This document shows, piece after piece, positions 1 through 7,675 of a stretch of DNA of 17,274 nucleotides. The stretch spans positions 377 through 17,650 of the forward strand of contig PMXH01000507.1 of the NCBI GenBank assembly GCA_003165855.1. The letters run 5' to 3'. The notes beneath the pieces are model-generated. The model searched no databases. It saw only the letters and a program-made list of their open reading frames with translations, and was not told the DNA's origin. Origin of the DNA: Acidobacteriaceae bacterium (GTDB lineage Bacteria; Acidobacteriota; Terriglobia; Terriglobales; Acidobacteriaceae). Positions within the stretch are counted from its first letter, which is position 1; each line of letters opens with the position of its first letter. Position numbers and translations under genes: made by a program.

Positions 1-1
1 G

Positions 2-409
2 AAGCTGGCCATGGCTGCGGCGGTAATCCACGGCCCGAAAGTGCTGTTTCTCGACGAACCCTTCGAGGGCGTGGATGCCATCGCCGCTGGAACGCTGAAG
101 GCGATGCTGCAAGGCATGATCGCGCGCGGAGCCACGATTTTTCTGACTTCCCACGTGCTCGAAATCGTGGAGCGCCTGTGCAGTCACGTCGCTATCATTC
201 ATCGGGGACGGTTGGTCGCCCAGGGATCACTCGAAGAGCTGCGCGCCGGCGTAGAGGCGCAGACGCCAGCGGTATCGGGGAAAGATTCGAACCATGGCTC
301 GGGGGATGGTTCAACCCTATCCGGCGAAAAGATGACGCTGGAACAGATCTTCCTGCGTACCGTCGGCGGCGAGCGGCGGACCGATCAGGAACTTTCGTGG
401 CTGGGATAG
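2..409 (+). CDS. ABC transporter ATP-binding protein, 3' part only
   Basis: This is the C-terminal part of an ABC ATPase; the gene enters from the left edge in frame 2. It powers transport together with the membrane protein encoded 14 nt downstream. Visible motifs are the end of the signature region (KLAMAAAVIHGP), Walker B with the catalytic Glu and D-loop (VLFLDEPFEGVD), and the H-switch His in FLTSHVLE. The order and spacing are those of ABC-2-type exporter ATPases, which end with a GRLVAQGSLEEL-like element, as here. A short low-complexity Gly/Ser stretch follows, then a tail beginning MTLEQIFL, common in this subfamily. Walker A and the Q-loop lie outside the window. An ATG at position 11 is internal, not the start. 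The substrate cannot be told from this part. Confidence 0.93.
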   Translation, partial: KLAMAAAVIHGPKVLFLDEPFEGVDAIAAGTLKAMLQGMIARGATIFLTSHVLEIVERLCSHVAIIHRGRLVAQGSLEELRAGVEAQTPAVSGKDSNHGSGDGSTLSGEKMTLEQIFLRTVGGERRTDQELSWLG

Positions 410-423
410 GTGGATAAGCAATC

Positions 424-2085
424 ATGAATCAAGTGGGCTCCGATCTCCACCGGCGCAACCAACTGGCCGCTGTTGCCGAGCTACGCTGGCGTCTCTTTTC
501 CAACACGCTCCGCACCACGCGCGGCAAGGTAGAGTTGGCCTCTCGTATCCTCGTGACGCTCGCGTTCGCTATCGGCGGACTCGGCGGCGCTTTCGGCATG
601 GGCATAGCGGCATTCTTCCTTATCTCGGCCGCCAAGCCGGAACTGCTCGCGCTGCTGTTCTGGTTCGTATTTATCTTCTGGCAAACCTTTCCCATCATGG
701 CGACCGCGTTCACCAACAATCCGGACTCCACCGACCTGCTGCGCTTTCCGCTCAGCTACGGCTCGTATTTTCTGGTGCGGCTGGCCTATGGCGCGTTCGA
801 CCCGGCAACCGTCCTGGGCACCCTGTGGTCCTTCGGAATTCTGCTCGGCGTGGTTGTTGCGAAACCTGTACTGCTGCCTTGGGCGCTGCTCGTGATCCTC
901 ACCTTCGCCGCCTTCAATCTTCTCACCATGCAAATGATCTTCGCCTGGGTGGAGCGCTGGCTGGCGCAGCGCCGCACCCGCGAGATTCTCGGCATTGTGT
1001 TTGTTCTGCTGATGCTGAGCTTTCAGATGATCGGCCCGCTGACGCGATACTTCGAGAAGCGAGCGCGTCCAGAGGTGCACCGATACGTCGAAATTCTGGC
1101 TCCGGTGCAGGGCGTCCTCCCGCCCGGTCTTGCCGCCGACGCGATTACGCAGGGCATATATTCGCAATTCACGGTGGGCCTCAGTTCGTTCGCACTCCTC
1201 TGCGCCTTTGTGCTGATCGTTGGTTACGGCCTTCACGTGCGCCTGCTGGCGCAGTATCGCGGCGAAAACTTGAGCGAAGTGGCCGCCGCATCCGCTCTCC
1301 CAAGAGATCGGCAATCTCGTCTGGGCTGGAATCTTCCTGGATTCGCCTCGCCGGTGGCGGCCGTCTTCGAAAAAGAAATCCGTTATCTACTCCGCAGCGG
1401 TCCCATGCTGCTCACCCTGATCATGCCGATTTTTGTGCTCCTGATCTTCCGCTTTGGAGCGATGAACTCCGCCCGCCACTCCGGGATCTCCCTGGCGCGT
1501 ACTCCAGACATGGCCTTTCCGTCGGCTGCCGCGTATACGCTCCTGATGCTCACCAATCTGGTTTACAACAGTTTTGGCGGTGACGCTGGCGGCATCCAAT
1601 TCTTCTATGCCTCTCCGGTAAGTTTTCGTGAAATTGTGCTGGCCAAGAATCTCGCCCACGCCAGCATTTTAGCCGTGGAAACGCTTGTAGCGTGGATCGC
1701 GGTCAGCTACCTCTACGGCCGCCCTGCGCTCGACGTCACCTTCGCGACTTTGGCGGGTTTGCTATTTGCCGCGCCGGTGAATTTTTCCGCAGGCAACCTG
1801 CTCTCGGTCTACTCCCCGAAGAAACTGGACTATGCCGCCTTCGGCCGCCAACGCGCCTCGCAGCTCACTGCTCTCATTAGCCTGGGAGTGCAACTTGTCG
1901 TAATAGCTGTGGGAGTCGCAGCATTCTGGATCGCGCGGCATTACGGTAACCTTTGGATCGCCACGCTGCTCTTGCTGGTATTGGCGGGAGTTTCGATCTC
2001 GGGTTACTGGATGATCCTGAACCGCATGGATGGCTTGGCCCTGGAGCGACGGGAAACACTGGTTGCGGAACTATGCCGGGCCTAG
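424..2085 (+). CDS. ABC transporter permease, multi-pass membrane protein
   Basis: This 553-residue protein has roughly a dozen hydrophobic segments and is the likely membrane partner of the ATPase that ends 14 nt upstream. The N-terminus (about residues 1-40) is cytoplasmic and basic. Membrane segments follow at about 42-70, 74-95, 125-180 and 190-205, with a second set from about 325 to the end. A soluble stretch around 290-320 separates the two halves, so it resembles a fused, double-length ABC-2-type permease rather than the usual 250-400-residue one. The ATG at 424 follows an AGGTGG element about 10 nt upstream, an acceptable ribosome site. The substrate is unknown; adjacency to an ATPase with exporter-type motifs suggests export. 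No periplasmic MacB-like domain is visible. Confidence 0.85.
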   Translation: MNQVGSDLHRRNQLAAVAELRWRLFSNTLRTTRGKVELASRILVTLAFAIGGLGGAFGMGIAAFFLISAAKPELLALLFWFVFIFWQTFPIMATAFTNNPDSTDLLRFPLSYGSYFLVRLAYGAFDPATVLGTLWSFGILLGVVVAKPVLLPWALLVILTFAAFNLLTMQMIFAWVERWLAQRRTREILGIVFVLLMLSFQMIGPLTRYFEKRARPEVHRYVEILAPVQGVLPPGLAADAITQGIYSQFTVGLSSFALLCAFVLIVGYGLHVRLLAQYRGENLSEVAAASALPRDRQSRLGWNLPGFASPVAAVFEKEIRYLLRSGPMLLTLIMPIFVLLIFRFGAMNSARHSGISLARTPDMAFPSAAAYTLLMLTNLVYNSFGGDAGGIQFFYASPVSFREIVLAKNLAHASILAVETLVAWIAVSYLYGRPALDVTFATLAGLLFAAPVNFSAGNLLSVYSPKKLDYAAFGRQRASQLTALISLGVQLVVIAVGVAAFWIARHYGNLWIATLLLLVLAGVSISGYWMILNRMDGLALERRETLVAELCRA

Positions 2086-2128
2086 CGGATTGACGTGACG
2101 ACAGCTGACTGAACTGGAGAGTTCCTGT

Positions 2129-2632
2129 ATGAACGATTTTGAATGCGTGATTCCGATTTTGAATGTCAAGAACTTTGCCGCATCCATGGACTACTACGTC
2201 AACAAGCTGGGTTTTCGTAAGAAGTGGGACTGGGGAGATCCGCCCACATTCGGTTGCGTCACGCGCGGTAAAGTCGAGATTTTCTTCTGTGAAGGGGCGC
2301 AAGGACAGCCCGGCATGTGGATGTCCATCTTTATGGAAAATGTGGACGCTCTTTATGAGGAGTACCAAGGCCACGGCGCAATCATTCGCCAGCCCCCAAC
2401 AAACATGCCATGGGGGACGAGGGAAATGAATATAGAGGATCCGGACGGTCACCGTTTTCGCATGGGAAGCGAGGCTACGGGACCTGCAGATGAGGCTGGC
2501 TTAAAGCGCTTCTCTGAGATCGAACAATTCGGGAAGCGAGGAGTCAGGAAACCGCCCGGCAAACCTGCTTCGGCGCAGCTCACTTCTTTTCCGGATTCGC
2601 GAGAAACCGATACCCCACGCCGCGTACCGTGA
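2129..2632 (+). CDS. VOC-superfamily (glyoxalase/bleomycin-resistance-like) protein
   Basis: This 167-residue protein has one vicinal-oxygen-chelate domain at about residues 4-115. The domain runs from VIPILNVKNFAASMDYYVNKLGF (first beta-alpha unit, split here: VIPILNVKNFAAS then MDYYVNKLGF) to the closing NIEDPDGHRFRMG motif. VOC proteins bind metals or sequester or modify small molecules such as antibiotics; the ligand here cannot be assigned. A GGAG element lies 9 nt before the ATG. The gene is 43 nt downstream of the ABC permease on the same strand, so it may be co-transcribed. The last 40 or so residues are a basic, Pro-rich tail beyond the usual domain end. Its last 53 nt overlap, tail to tail, the 3' end of the response regulator gene on the other strand. 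Confidence 0.85.
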   Translation: MNDFECVIPILNVKNFAASMDYYVNKLGFRKKWDWGDPPTFGCVTRGKVEIFFCEGAQGQPGMWMSIFMENVDALYEEYQGHGAIIRQPPTNMPWGTREMNIEDPDGHRFRMGSEATGPADEAGLKRFSEIEQFGKRGVRKPPGKPASAQLTSFPDSRETDTPRRVP

Positions 2633-3341
2633 GCAAGTGCCGCGGCTGTGCGGGATCGTCTTCAATGTAGCGCCGGAGCCGCACCATAAAGTTGTCGATG
2701 GCGCGGGTGTCCGTGTCTTCGTGCAGGCCCCAGACTTCTTCGAGAATCTGTTTGCGGGAAACCACCCGTCCGTCGTTGCGCACCAGGTGGCGCAGCAGCT
2801 CTGACTCCATCAGCGTCAGGTGAATCACGTTGCCGGCGGTGCGCAATTCGAGCGTGCCGAAGTCGATGGTTTTTCCACTGAAAGAAAACGTTCCGAAATC
2901 GCCGACGCTCCGCGGGTCGGATGCAGCCTGAACTCCGCCCGCACTTCCCGCCGGCTGCCCGTCTCGCACCCATTGGCTCCGCCGCAACAGTCCCTGCAAA
3001 CGCGCCAGCAGGATCGACAGATCGAAAGGCTTGGGCAAATAATCGTCCGCTCCCGCGGCGAAACCCTTCAGCACATCTTCGGGACGGCCGCGTGCGGTCA
3101 GCATGAGCACGGGCACATAGTTCCGCGCCGCCCGCAATTCTGAAACCACACTGAAGCCGTCCTTGCCCGGCAGCATGATGTCGAGCACGATGGCGTCGAA
3201 GTTCTCTTTTTTGCCGATCAGGCGATCTGTGGCGGCCTCTCCATCCCCTACAACCTCGGCGGAATAGCCTTCCGCCTGCAAATTGAAACGTAGACCCTGC
3301 GCCAAATGCGCTTCGTCTTCCACTACCAGAACCCGGCTCAT
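2580..3341 (-). CDS. OmpR/PhoB-family DNA-binding response regulator
   Basis: This 253-residue two-component response regulator is activated by phosphorylation and binds DNA. The receiver domain (residues 1-120) starts MSRVLVVEDE and shows the acidic pocket E9/D10, phospho-acceptor D54 in VLDIMLPG, switch T82 in MLTARG, and K104 in YLPKPFD. A linker of about 30 residues rich in Gly, Ser and Ala leads to a winged-helix domain (about 150-250), with LTLMESELLRHL, the recognition-helix region DTRAIDNFMVRLRRYIE and the closing TVRGVGYRF wing. I chose the ATG at 3341 because it starts the receiver strand; an upstream in-frame extension of 35 residues (to 3446) would lie inside the kinase gene and has no family resemblance. 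It begins 10 nt after the kinase stop codon, so the two form an operon. Confidence 0.95.
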   Translation of the reverse strand: MSRVLVVEDEAHLAQGLRFNLQAEGYSAEVVGDGEAATDRLIGKKENFDAIVLDIMLPGKDGFSVVSELRAARNYVPVLMLTARGRPEDVLKGFAAGADDYLPKPFDLSILLARLQGLLRRSQWVRDGQPAGSAGGVQAASDPRSVGDFGTFSFSGKTIDFGTLELRTAGNVIHLTLMESELLRHLVRNDGRVVSRKQILEEVWGLHEDTDTRAIDNFMVRLRRYIEDDPAQPRHLLTVRGVGYRFLANPEKK

Positions 3342-3351
3342 ACGCGCGCTC

Positions 3352-4260
3352 TCATGACGAAGACCTCGGCAGTTCCATCGTAATCGTGGTGCCTTCGCCT
3401 TCTCCGTCGCTGGCGGCAAACACTTTGCCGCCGTGCTTCTCGGCAATCGACTTCACAATAAACAAGCCCAACCCGGTACCTTTCACGTGCGCCAGCGAGC
3501 GGTGGGTGACGCGGTAGAAGCGCTTGAAGATGCTTTTCATATCGTCGGGCAAAATCCCGACTCCGTGATCCTGCACGCTGAGCACGATGCGCTTTTCGTC
3601 GGGCATATTCAGGCGCACTCGCACATCCACGTGGTCGCCGGAATACTTGATGGCGTTGTCGAGCACGTTAAAAACAGCGGTACGAAGGTCTTCGTCGCTG
3701 CCCAGCACGCGGAGGCCGGCACCATTGCCCGGCGCCTCCTCATAGTGCAGCGCTTCCTGTGGCAGATGATGCCGGGTGCGGGCGGCGTCCATGCAGTCGC
3801 GCACCAGTTGGCGGAAATCGACTGCGGACTTCTTCCGCCCAGCCTTCTTATCGCCGGCACGGCCCGCGCGCAGCACCTGTTCCACCGTCTCCGTCAGACG
3901 ATCGGTATCGCTGAGCATTAGCCGGTAGAACTCCTGCTTCTGCGCATCCGGCAGCTCGCGCCGCTGCAAGGTTTCCAGATGCAGACGAATCGAGGCAACC
4001 GGTGTTTTCAGTTCGTGGGTAACGGCGTTGATGAAGCTGTCGTGCTGCTCGCTGCGGCGAATCTCACGTAGCAGAAAGGTGGTGTTCACAATCATGCCCG
4101 CAATGATCACGGCAAAAAAGATCACGCCGAAGAACAGCAGCACTCCTTCGCGCCAGTTGAGGATGATCCATCCGACATTGAGCGCAACCGCCAGCGCCAC
4201 CAGGCCAATGCCCAGGCAGAGGAAGAAAACGATGGTTCCGCGGCGGCTCGTGATGCGCAT
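3352..4260 (-). CDS. Membrane sensor histidine kinase with almost no sensor domain
   Basis: This 302-residue kinase is the partner of the response regulator directly downstream. Two membrane segments (about residues 9-34 and 41-63) are separated by only a few residues (WREG region), so there is essentially no extracytoplasmic sensor. The HisKA dimerisation helix starts about 10 residues after the second segment, leaving no room for a HAMP domain. The phospho-acceptor is H82 in NAVTHELKTPVAS. The HATPase_c domain has an N box (FNVLDNAIKYS, about 197-207), G1 (DHGVGI, 231-236), an F box (IFKRFYR) and G2 (GTGLGLFIVK, 261-270), all intact. It should be an active kinase of the intramembrane-sensing type. 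The start ATG has only a weak ribosome site. The signal is unknown. Confidence 0.93.
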   Translation of the reverse strand: MRITSRRGTIVFFLCLGIGLVALAVALNVGWIILNWREGVLLFFGVIFFAVIIAGMIVNTTFLLREIRRSEQHDSFINAVTHELKTPVASIRLHLETLQRRELPDAQKQEFYRLMLSDTDRLTETVEQVLRAGRAGDKKAGRKKSAVDFRQLVRDCMDAARTRHHLPQEALHYEEAPGNGAGLRVLGSDEDLRTAVFNVLDNAIKYSGDHVDVRVRLNMPDEKRIVLSVQDHGVGILPDDMKSIFKRFYRVTHRSLAHVKGTGLGLFIVKSIAEKHGGKVFAASDGEGEGTTITMELPRSSS

Positions 4261-4321
4261 GGCGATACGCTGATTTTACCGCGTTCGCGCTTGTGGACTA
4301 CTAAACCGGGGAAACGAAAGC

Positions 4322-4369
4322 GCAGGCAGCCTTACCCGGCCAGGTTTGGGAGCGGGCAAGGCTGCCTGC
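4322..4369 (-). terminator. Long hairpin after the NHL gene, probable terminator
   Basis: A perfect 12-bp inverted repeat lies at 4322-4333 (gcaggcagcctt) and 4358-4369. After one mismatch it extends by four more pairs (4335-4338 with 4353-4356), leaving a 14-nt loop. It sits 4 nt past the stop codon of the NHL protein and about 60 nt before the kinase gene, both on the minus strand. On that strand the bases after the stem are CTTTCGTTT, only moderately T-rich. It may therefore be a weak intrinsic terminator, an mRNA-stabilising 3' hairpin, or a REP-like palindrome. Confidence 0.55.
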
Positions 4370-4372
4370 TAC

Positions 4373-6307
4373 TCACTGCTCACCGGTCAACGAGACGTAC
4401 TGCGCTGTGCCCGAAATATCGGTCACGGTCAGAATCCCCGTGATCGGCGTCGAGGAACACCAGTTCACCGTGATCGTGCAACTCGCTCCTGGAGCCAGCG
4501 TCCCACAGTTGTTAGTCTCGGTGAAGGGCCTTGAGACTTTCACGGACTTGAGCGAAGTGCTCGAACTCAAGGGATTAGTCACCGTGGCCTTCCCTGACGC
4601 ACAGGCAAACATGATAAGCAAACTGGGCGAGACCGTAACCAGGGCGCCGCTTCCGCTGACCGTCGTCGATTTGCTGGCCGCCCCCTTCAACGTGAACTTC
4701 ACAGATCCCTTGCGCAACCCGCCGGTCGCCGGCTGGAAGATCACCGTTGCCAGGCAGTTCTGACCCGCGAGAAGCGTTGGCGGGCAATTGTTGGTGATGG
4801 GGAAATCCGCGAGAGACGATGTAACCGACAGGACCGTAAGCGGTGCCAACCCAATGTTGCTCAGCATCGTAGTCTCGGACGCACTGGCGGTACCCAGCAG
4901 TTCGGTGGGGAACGCCAAGCTGGACGGCGTAACCGCAGACACAGCTACGTTCTTCGTTTCCTGCTGCGTCACCACCGCATGCGGCGTATTCAAATCCCCC
5001 ACACCCGCCCCCACTGTGCCCAGCACGATCTGGTCGTCGTAGCTCATGTCGAAGAGTTGGTCGATACGGTTGTTATTCGTGTCCGCGATGTAAATCAGCC
5101 CGTTGGGATCGACAAAAATCCCCGACGGCTTTTCCACCCCGTTGATGTAGCCCAGGAAGTTCACATCGAGCGAAACCTCATTTGCTCCGGAAATATTGTC
5201 CGCTCGAAACACCTGGCTCTGCAACGAGTCCGTCATATAAATCTTCCCCGATGAATCGACCGCCACTCCATCCGGTGTTTCATAATTCACGGGAAACTGC
5301 CACGCCGCCCAGTTCGTTCCCAGCATGTCGGAAAATTCCACCACCCGCGCGTTCGCATTATCGGCCACGTAAATATTGCCGGCCGCATCCGTGGTCACGG
5401 CCGCGGGACTGCTGAACTGCCCGGTTCCATTTCCCAGCGTGCCCAGCGTTGTAAAGTTTGTCCCGGTAATGTCGTCCATGCGCACAATGCGATCATTCCC
5501 GGCGTCGGCCACATAAAGCTTGCCGCTTGAATCCACCCACAGCCCCTCTGGGTTGGAAAACTCTCCCGTCCCAGTTCCGCACGCACCGTAGGAAGTCCAG
5601 TTCAAGCCCGTCATGTTGTCCATGCGCACGATGCGGCAATTACCGCTATCCGACACATAAATCTTCCCCGCCGCATCCAGCGCCACGCCATAGGGCGAGG
5701 TAAATTGGTTGGTCCCGGTTCCCAGCTTTCCAATGCTGGTCCAGTTAGATCCCAGAATGTCCGCCGTCTGCACAATCCGGTTGTTCCCGGTATCGGCAAT
5801 GTAGACCGGCTCATACTGCTGGCTCATGTCAATCAGTCCGCTCTGGATCGACCCATTCACCGAAGTCAACGGCGCAGTCATGGTGGTCAAAGTTTCCATC
5901 ACTGCCCCGGCCACCGCGACCGGCTTCGCGCCGTGAATCGTTTGCGATGCGGAGAAGTTCGCATAGAGCGCGTAGTTGTAGTAAAAAGTCCGGTTGATTT
6001 CGGTTTGTGCGAACGTGAAAATTCCCGAGGCGAAAGTGCCGTTGATGGAAGTCGTCCCGTCCGTCGATTGCAACGAGAAGCTGCCGCCCGTGCACGACCA
6101 GGTCTCGGTATCACCGGTCACTGCAACAACCGTCAGGTTACAACTCATGGTGACCGTGCCCGCGGGGCTGCTCAGACTGGTCCCGCTGATGGTCAGAGAG
6201 TTGGTGGTCATACTCACAGTTCCGCCGCTATTGCTGTACGACGACTGTGACGCCGATAACACCGCCGCCGAAGCGAGCACGAGAATGCTTGCCCAGAGTA
6301 CTTTCAT
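4373..6307 (-). CDS. Secreted six-bladed NHL propeller with C-terminal Ig-like domains
   Basis: This 644-residue exported protein begins with a signal peptide (about residues 1-20, VLWASILVLASAAVLSAS). Residues 22-145 form a Ser/Thr-rich, beta-type N-terminal domain that I do not recognise. Residues 166-450 hold six NHL-type repeats with the pattern G-K-I-Y-V-A-D..N-R-I-V, consistent with one six-bladed propeller. Residues 455-555 look like a HYDIN/choice-of-anchor-D Ig-like module (LAFPTELLGTAS, LSNIGLAPLTV, VIFQPATGG), followed by a second, shorter one to the C-terminus with paired cysteines. Such proteins are abundant in acidobacterial secretomes; the propeller usually binds proteins or carbohydrates, but the ligand here is unknown. 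No sortase, PEP-CTERM or membrane anchor is visible. The ribosome site is weak; a candidate promoter lies at 6371-6398. Confidence 0.88.
   Translation of the reverse strand: MKVLWASILVLASAAVLSASQSSYSNSGGTVSMTTNSLTISGTSLSSPAGTVTMSCNLTVVAVTGDTETWSCTGGSFSLQSTDGTTSINGTFASGIFTFAQTEINRTFYYNYALYANFSASQTIHGAKPVAVAGAVMETLTTMTAPLTSVNGSIQSGLIDMSQQYEPVYIADTGNNRIVQTADILGSNWTSIGKLGTGTNQFTSPYGVALDAAGKIYVSDSGNCRIVRMDNMTGLNWTSYGACGTGTGEFSNPEGLWVDSSGKLYVADAGNDRIVRMDDITGTNFTTLGTLGNGTGQFSSPAAVTTDAAGNIYVADNANARVVEFSDMLGTNWAAWQFPVNYETPDGVAVDSSGKIYMTDSLQSQVFRADNISGANEVSLDVNFLGYINGVEKPSGIFVDPNGLIYIADTNNNRIDQLFDMSYDDQIVLGTVGAGVGDLNTPHAVVTQQETKNVAVSAVTPSSLAFPTELLGTASASETTMLSNIGLAPLTVLSVTSSLADFPITNNCPPTLLAGQNCLATVIFQPATGGLRKGSVKFTLKGAASKSTTVSGSGALVTVSPSLLIMFACASGKATVTNPLSSSTSLKSVKVSRPFTETNNCGTLAPGASCTITVNWCSSTPITGILTVTDISGTAQYVSLTGEQ
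4958..5812 (-). repeat. Six tandem NHL blade repeats within the CDS
   Basis: The coding region repeats with a period of exactly 48 residues (144 bp) for the first three blades, then about 44 and 49, and ends with a sixth copy. Each unit reads roughly (G)KIYVAD..N-R-I-V-R-x-D-(N/D)-x-(T/L)-G-x-N-W...LG.GTG.F..P.G...D. At DNA level, blades 2 and 3 share long near-identical stretches around 5480-5520 and 5620-5665, suggesting internal duplication. Confidence 0.8.
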
Positions 6308-6370
6308 ATTTTGATTCGCCCCAATGGTTGCAAGTCAGGATGACGCGCTGAGCGCCTTACTGTTGGCTGG

Positions 6371-6398
6371 ATTGTACCGCAGATTGTGCAGTGGTCAC
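6371..6398 (-). promoter_or_regulatory. Candidate sigma-70 promoter for the NHL protein gene
   Basis: On the minus strand a -10-like TACAAT (6376-6371) is preceded by a -35-like GTGACC (6398-6393) with a 16-nt spacer. The predicted start near 6364 gives a leader of about 57 nt before the ATG at 6307. This is a motif match only, without a second line of evidence. Confidence 0.35.
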
Positions 6399-6491
6399 GT
6401 AGAAACTTCAGACACACCAATGAGTGAAAAGGCCAGGGTCATCGGGCTCTAGCTTTGATACAGGAGTGGATTCCAGACTTCCGTCGCAAAG

Positions 6492-6517
6492 AAAAAACCC
6501 ACCGAAAGGGCGGGTTT
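6492..6517 (-). terminator. Rho-independent terminator after the desaturase gene
   Basis: On the minus strand, AAACCCGCC (6517-6509) and GGTGGGTTT (6503-6495) form a nine-pair stem including one G-U pair, with a 5-nt loop (6508-6504). The stem runs into a T tract that continues to 6492. It lies 37 nt after the desaturase stop codon. This is a textbook intrinsic terminator and separates the desaturase from the NHL gene. Confidence 0.92.
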
Positions 6518-6553
6518 ATGTCCAAAATAACGCCGAGTAGCAGCGCCTGGCGC

Positions 6554-7471
6554 TTAATCGCCCGCCACGCCCTCCGGCAGAGCGGCTGTGACCAATCGTC
6601 CGTTTGGCACGGCGACCACCCCGCTTTCCAGGTCAGCTAGCCTTACCCGCTTGATGTCCCAGGCCAGGCCCAGCTGCTTCAGCGTCCAAATGCCGTACCA
6701 GTTCATATCGACTTCGTACCAGGTGAAGCCGTGCTGCGCCGCCGTCGGATGCGCGTGGTGATTGTTGTGCCAGCCTTCTCCGAATGTTAGCAACGCCACC
6801 CACCAGCTATTGGTGGAAAGATCGCGTGTGGTAAAACGCCGCGTGCCCCACGAGTGTGTCGCCGAATTCACCAGCCAGGTAGTGTGCAGGCCAACCACCG
6901 TCCGCATGAAGACGCCCCACAGCAGAAATGGAAGTCCGCCAATGGCATAAAGTACAACACCCAGCACAATCATGGGCACGTAATGATACTTGGTAATCCA
7001 GACGTGAAATTTGTCCTTGGCCAAGTCGGGGACGTAGCGGGCCAGCGTGGTCGTGTCATGGTGCATCGACTTGCCCATGAGAATCCAGCCCATGTGCGCC
7101 CACCATTTGCCGTCGATGGGCGAATGCGGGTCGCCGTCCTGGTCCGAATATTGATGATGAATGCGGTGCGTGGCCACCCAGAAGATTGGCCCGCCTTCGA
7201 GAGCAAGCGTGGCACAGACCGTCAGAAAATACTCTACCCACTTCGGAGTCTTATATCCACGGTGCGTGAGCAGGCGATGATAGCTCATGCCGATACCCAG
7301 GCTGCCGGAAACCCACCATAGGAACATGGCGACGAACAGTGCCTTCCATGTGAAGAAGAAAAGCGCGGCGATGGCTCCGACGTGAAACAGCGCCATGAAG
7401 ACCGCGGTCACCCAGTTAATTTCACCGTTCGCAGCTTGCCGCTTTTCGAGGCTTTCCAGTTGTATGTCCAA
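6554..7471 (-). CDS. Membrane fatty acid (acyl-CoA type) desaturase
   Basis: This 305-residue membrane di-iron desaturase is of the delta-9 acyl-CoA type and introduces a double bond into long-chain acyl groups to adjust membrane fluidity. All histidine boxes are present: HRLLTH at 65-70, HRIHH at 102-106 and HNNHH at 235-239, with an accessory NSATH at 202-206. Hydrophobic spans lie at about 22-60, 82-92 and 163-200. The start codon is TTG: no ATG or GTG lies between it and the upstream in-frame stop, and the next ATG (residue 27) would cut into the first membrane span. A GGGGA element lies about 10 nt upstream. A direct-repeat site at 7544-7561 lies about 75-90 nt upstream. An intrinsic terminator follows at 6492-6517. 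Confidence 0.95.
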   Translation of the reverse strand: MDIQLESLEKRQAANGEINWVTAVFMALFHVGAIAALFFFTWKALFVAMFLWWVSGSLGIGMSYHRLLTHRGYKTPKWVEYFLTVCATLALEGGPIFWVATHRIHHQYSDQDGDPHSPIDGKWWAHMGWILMGKSMHHDTTTLARYVPDLAKDKFHVWITKYHYVPMIVLGVVLYAIGGLPFLLWGVFMRTVVGLHTTWLVNSATHSWGTRRFTTRDLSTNSWWVALLTFGEGWHNNHHAHPTAAQHGFTWYEVDMNWYGIWTLKQLGLAWDIKRVRLADLESGVVAVPNGRLVTAALPEGVAGD

Positions 7472-7543
7472 AGTAGGTCCCCATTCGCCGGACTTGAATT
7501 CACGCTTGCCTCACCTAACCTATCAAGAGACCGGACTAAACAC

Positions 7544-7561
7544 TGTAATACTTGTGTAATA
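7544..7561 (-). promoter_or_regulatory. Direct repeat TGTAATA x2 with 11-bp period, candidate operator
   Basis: TGTAATA occurs at 7544-7550 and again exactly at 7555-7561, so both copies lie on the same helical face. On the minus strand they read TATTACA and lie upstream of the desaturase start at 7471. The 11-bp period is that of paired OmpR/PhoP-family sites. No clear -35/-10 pair could be placed next to it. Confidence 0.35.
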
Positions 7562-7597
7562 GCGGGATTTGGGCACATTACCGAAGTATCAAAGCCG

Positions 7598-7630
7598 AAA
7601 AACTAAGGGCACGGCCTGCGCCGTACCCTT
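7598..7630 (-). terminator. Rho-independent terminator after the PhnB-like VOC gene
   Basis: Arms at 7620-7630 and 7605-7615 pair over 11 bp (one G-U) around a 4-nt loop. On the minus strand the stem is followed by AG and then five Ts (7602-7598). It lies 46 nt past the VOC stop codon and isolates that gene from the desaturase downstream. Confidence 0.85.
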
Positions 7631-7675
7631 TGACTGCGAGCAGAAATGCCACGCTCTCTTCGTCCGAACGCCGCT

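Noticed and set aside
481..1314. Open minus-strand frame of 277 codons inside the ABC permease gene
   Set aside because: The translation is Gln/Glu/His/Arg-rich without structure, whereas the plus-strand frame encodes a plausible multi-pass permease next to an ABC ATPase.
4273..4278. TAAAAT on the minus strand just before the kinase gene as a -10 box
   Set aside because: It would place the transcript start almost on the ATG, and no -35 is found at the right distance.
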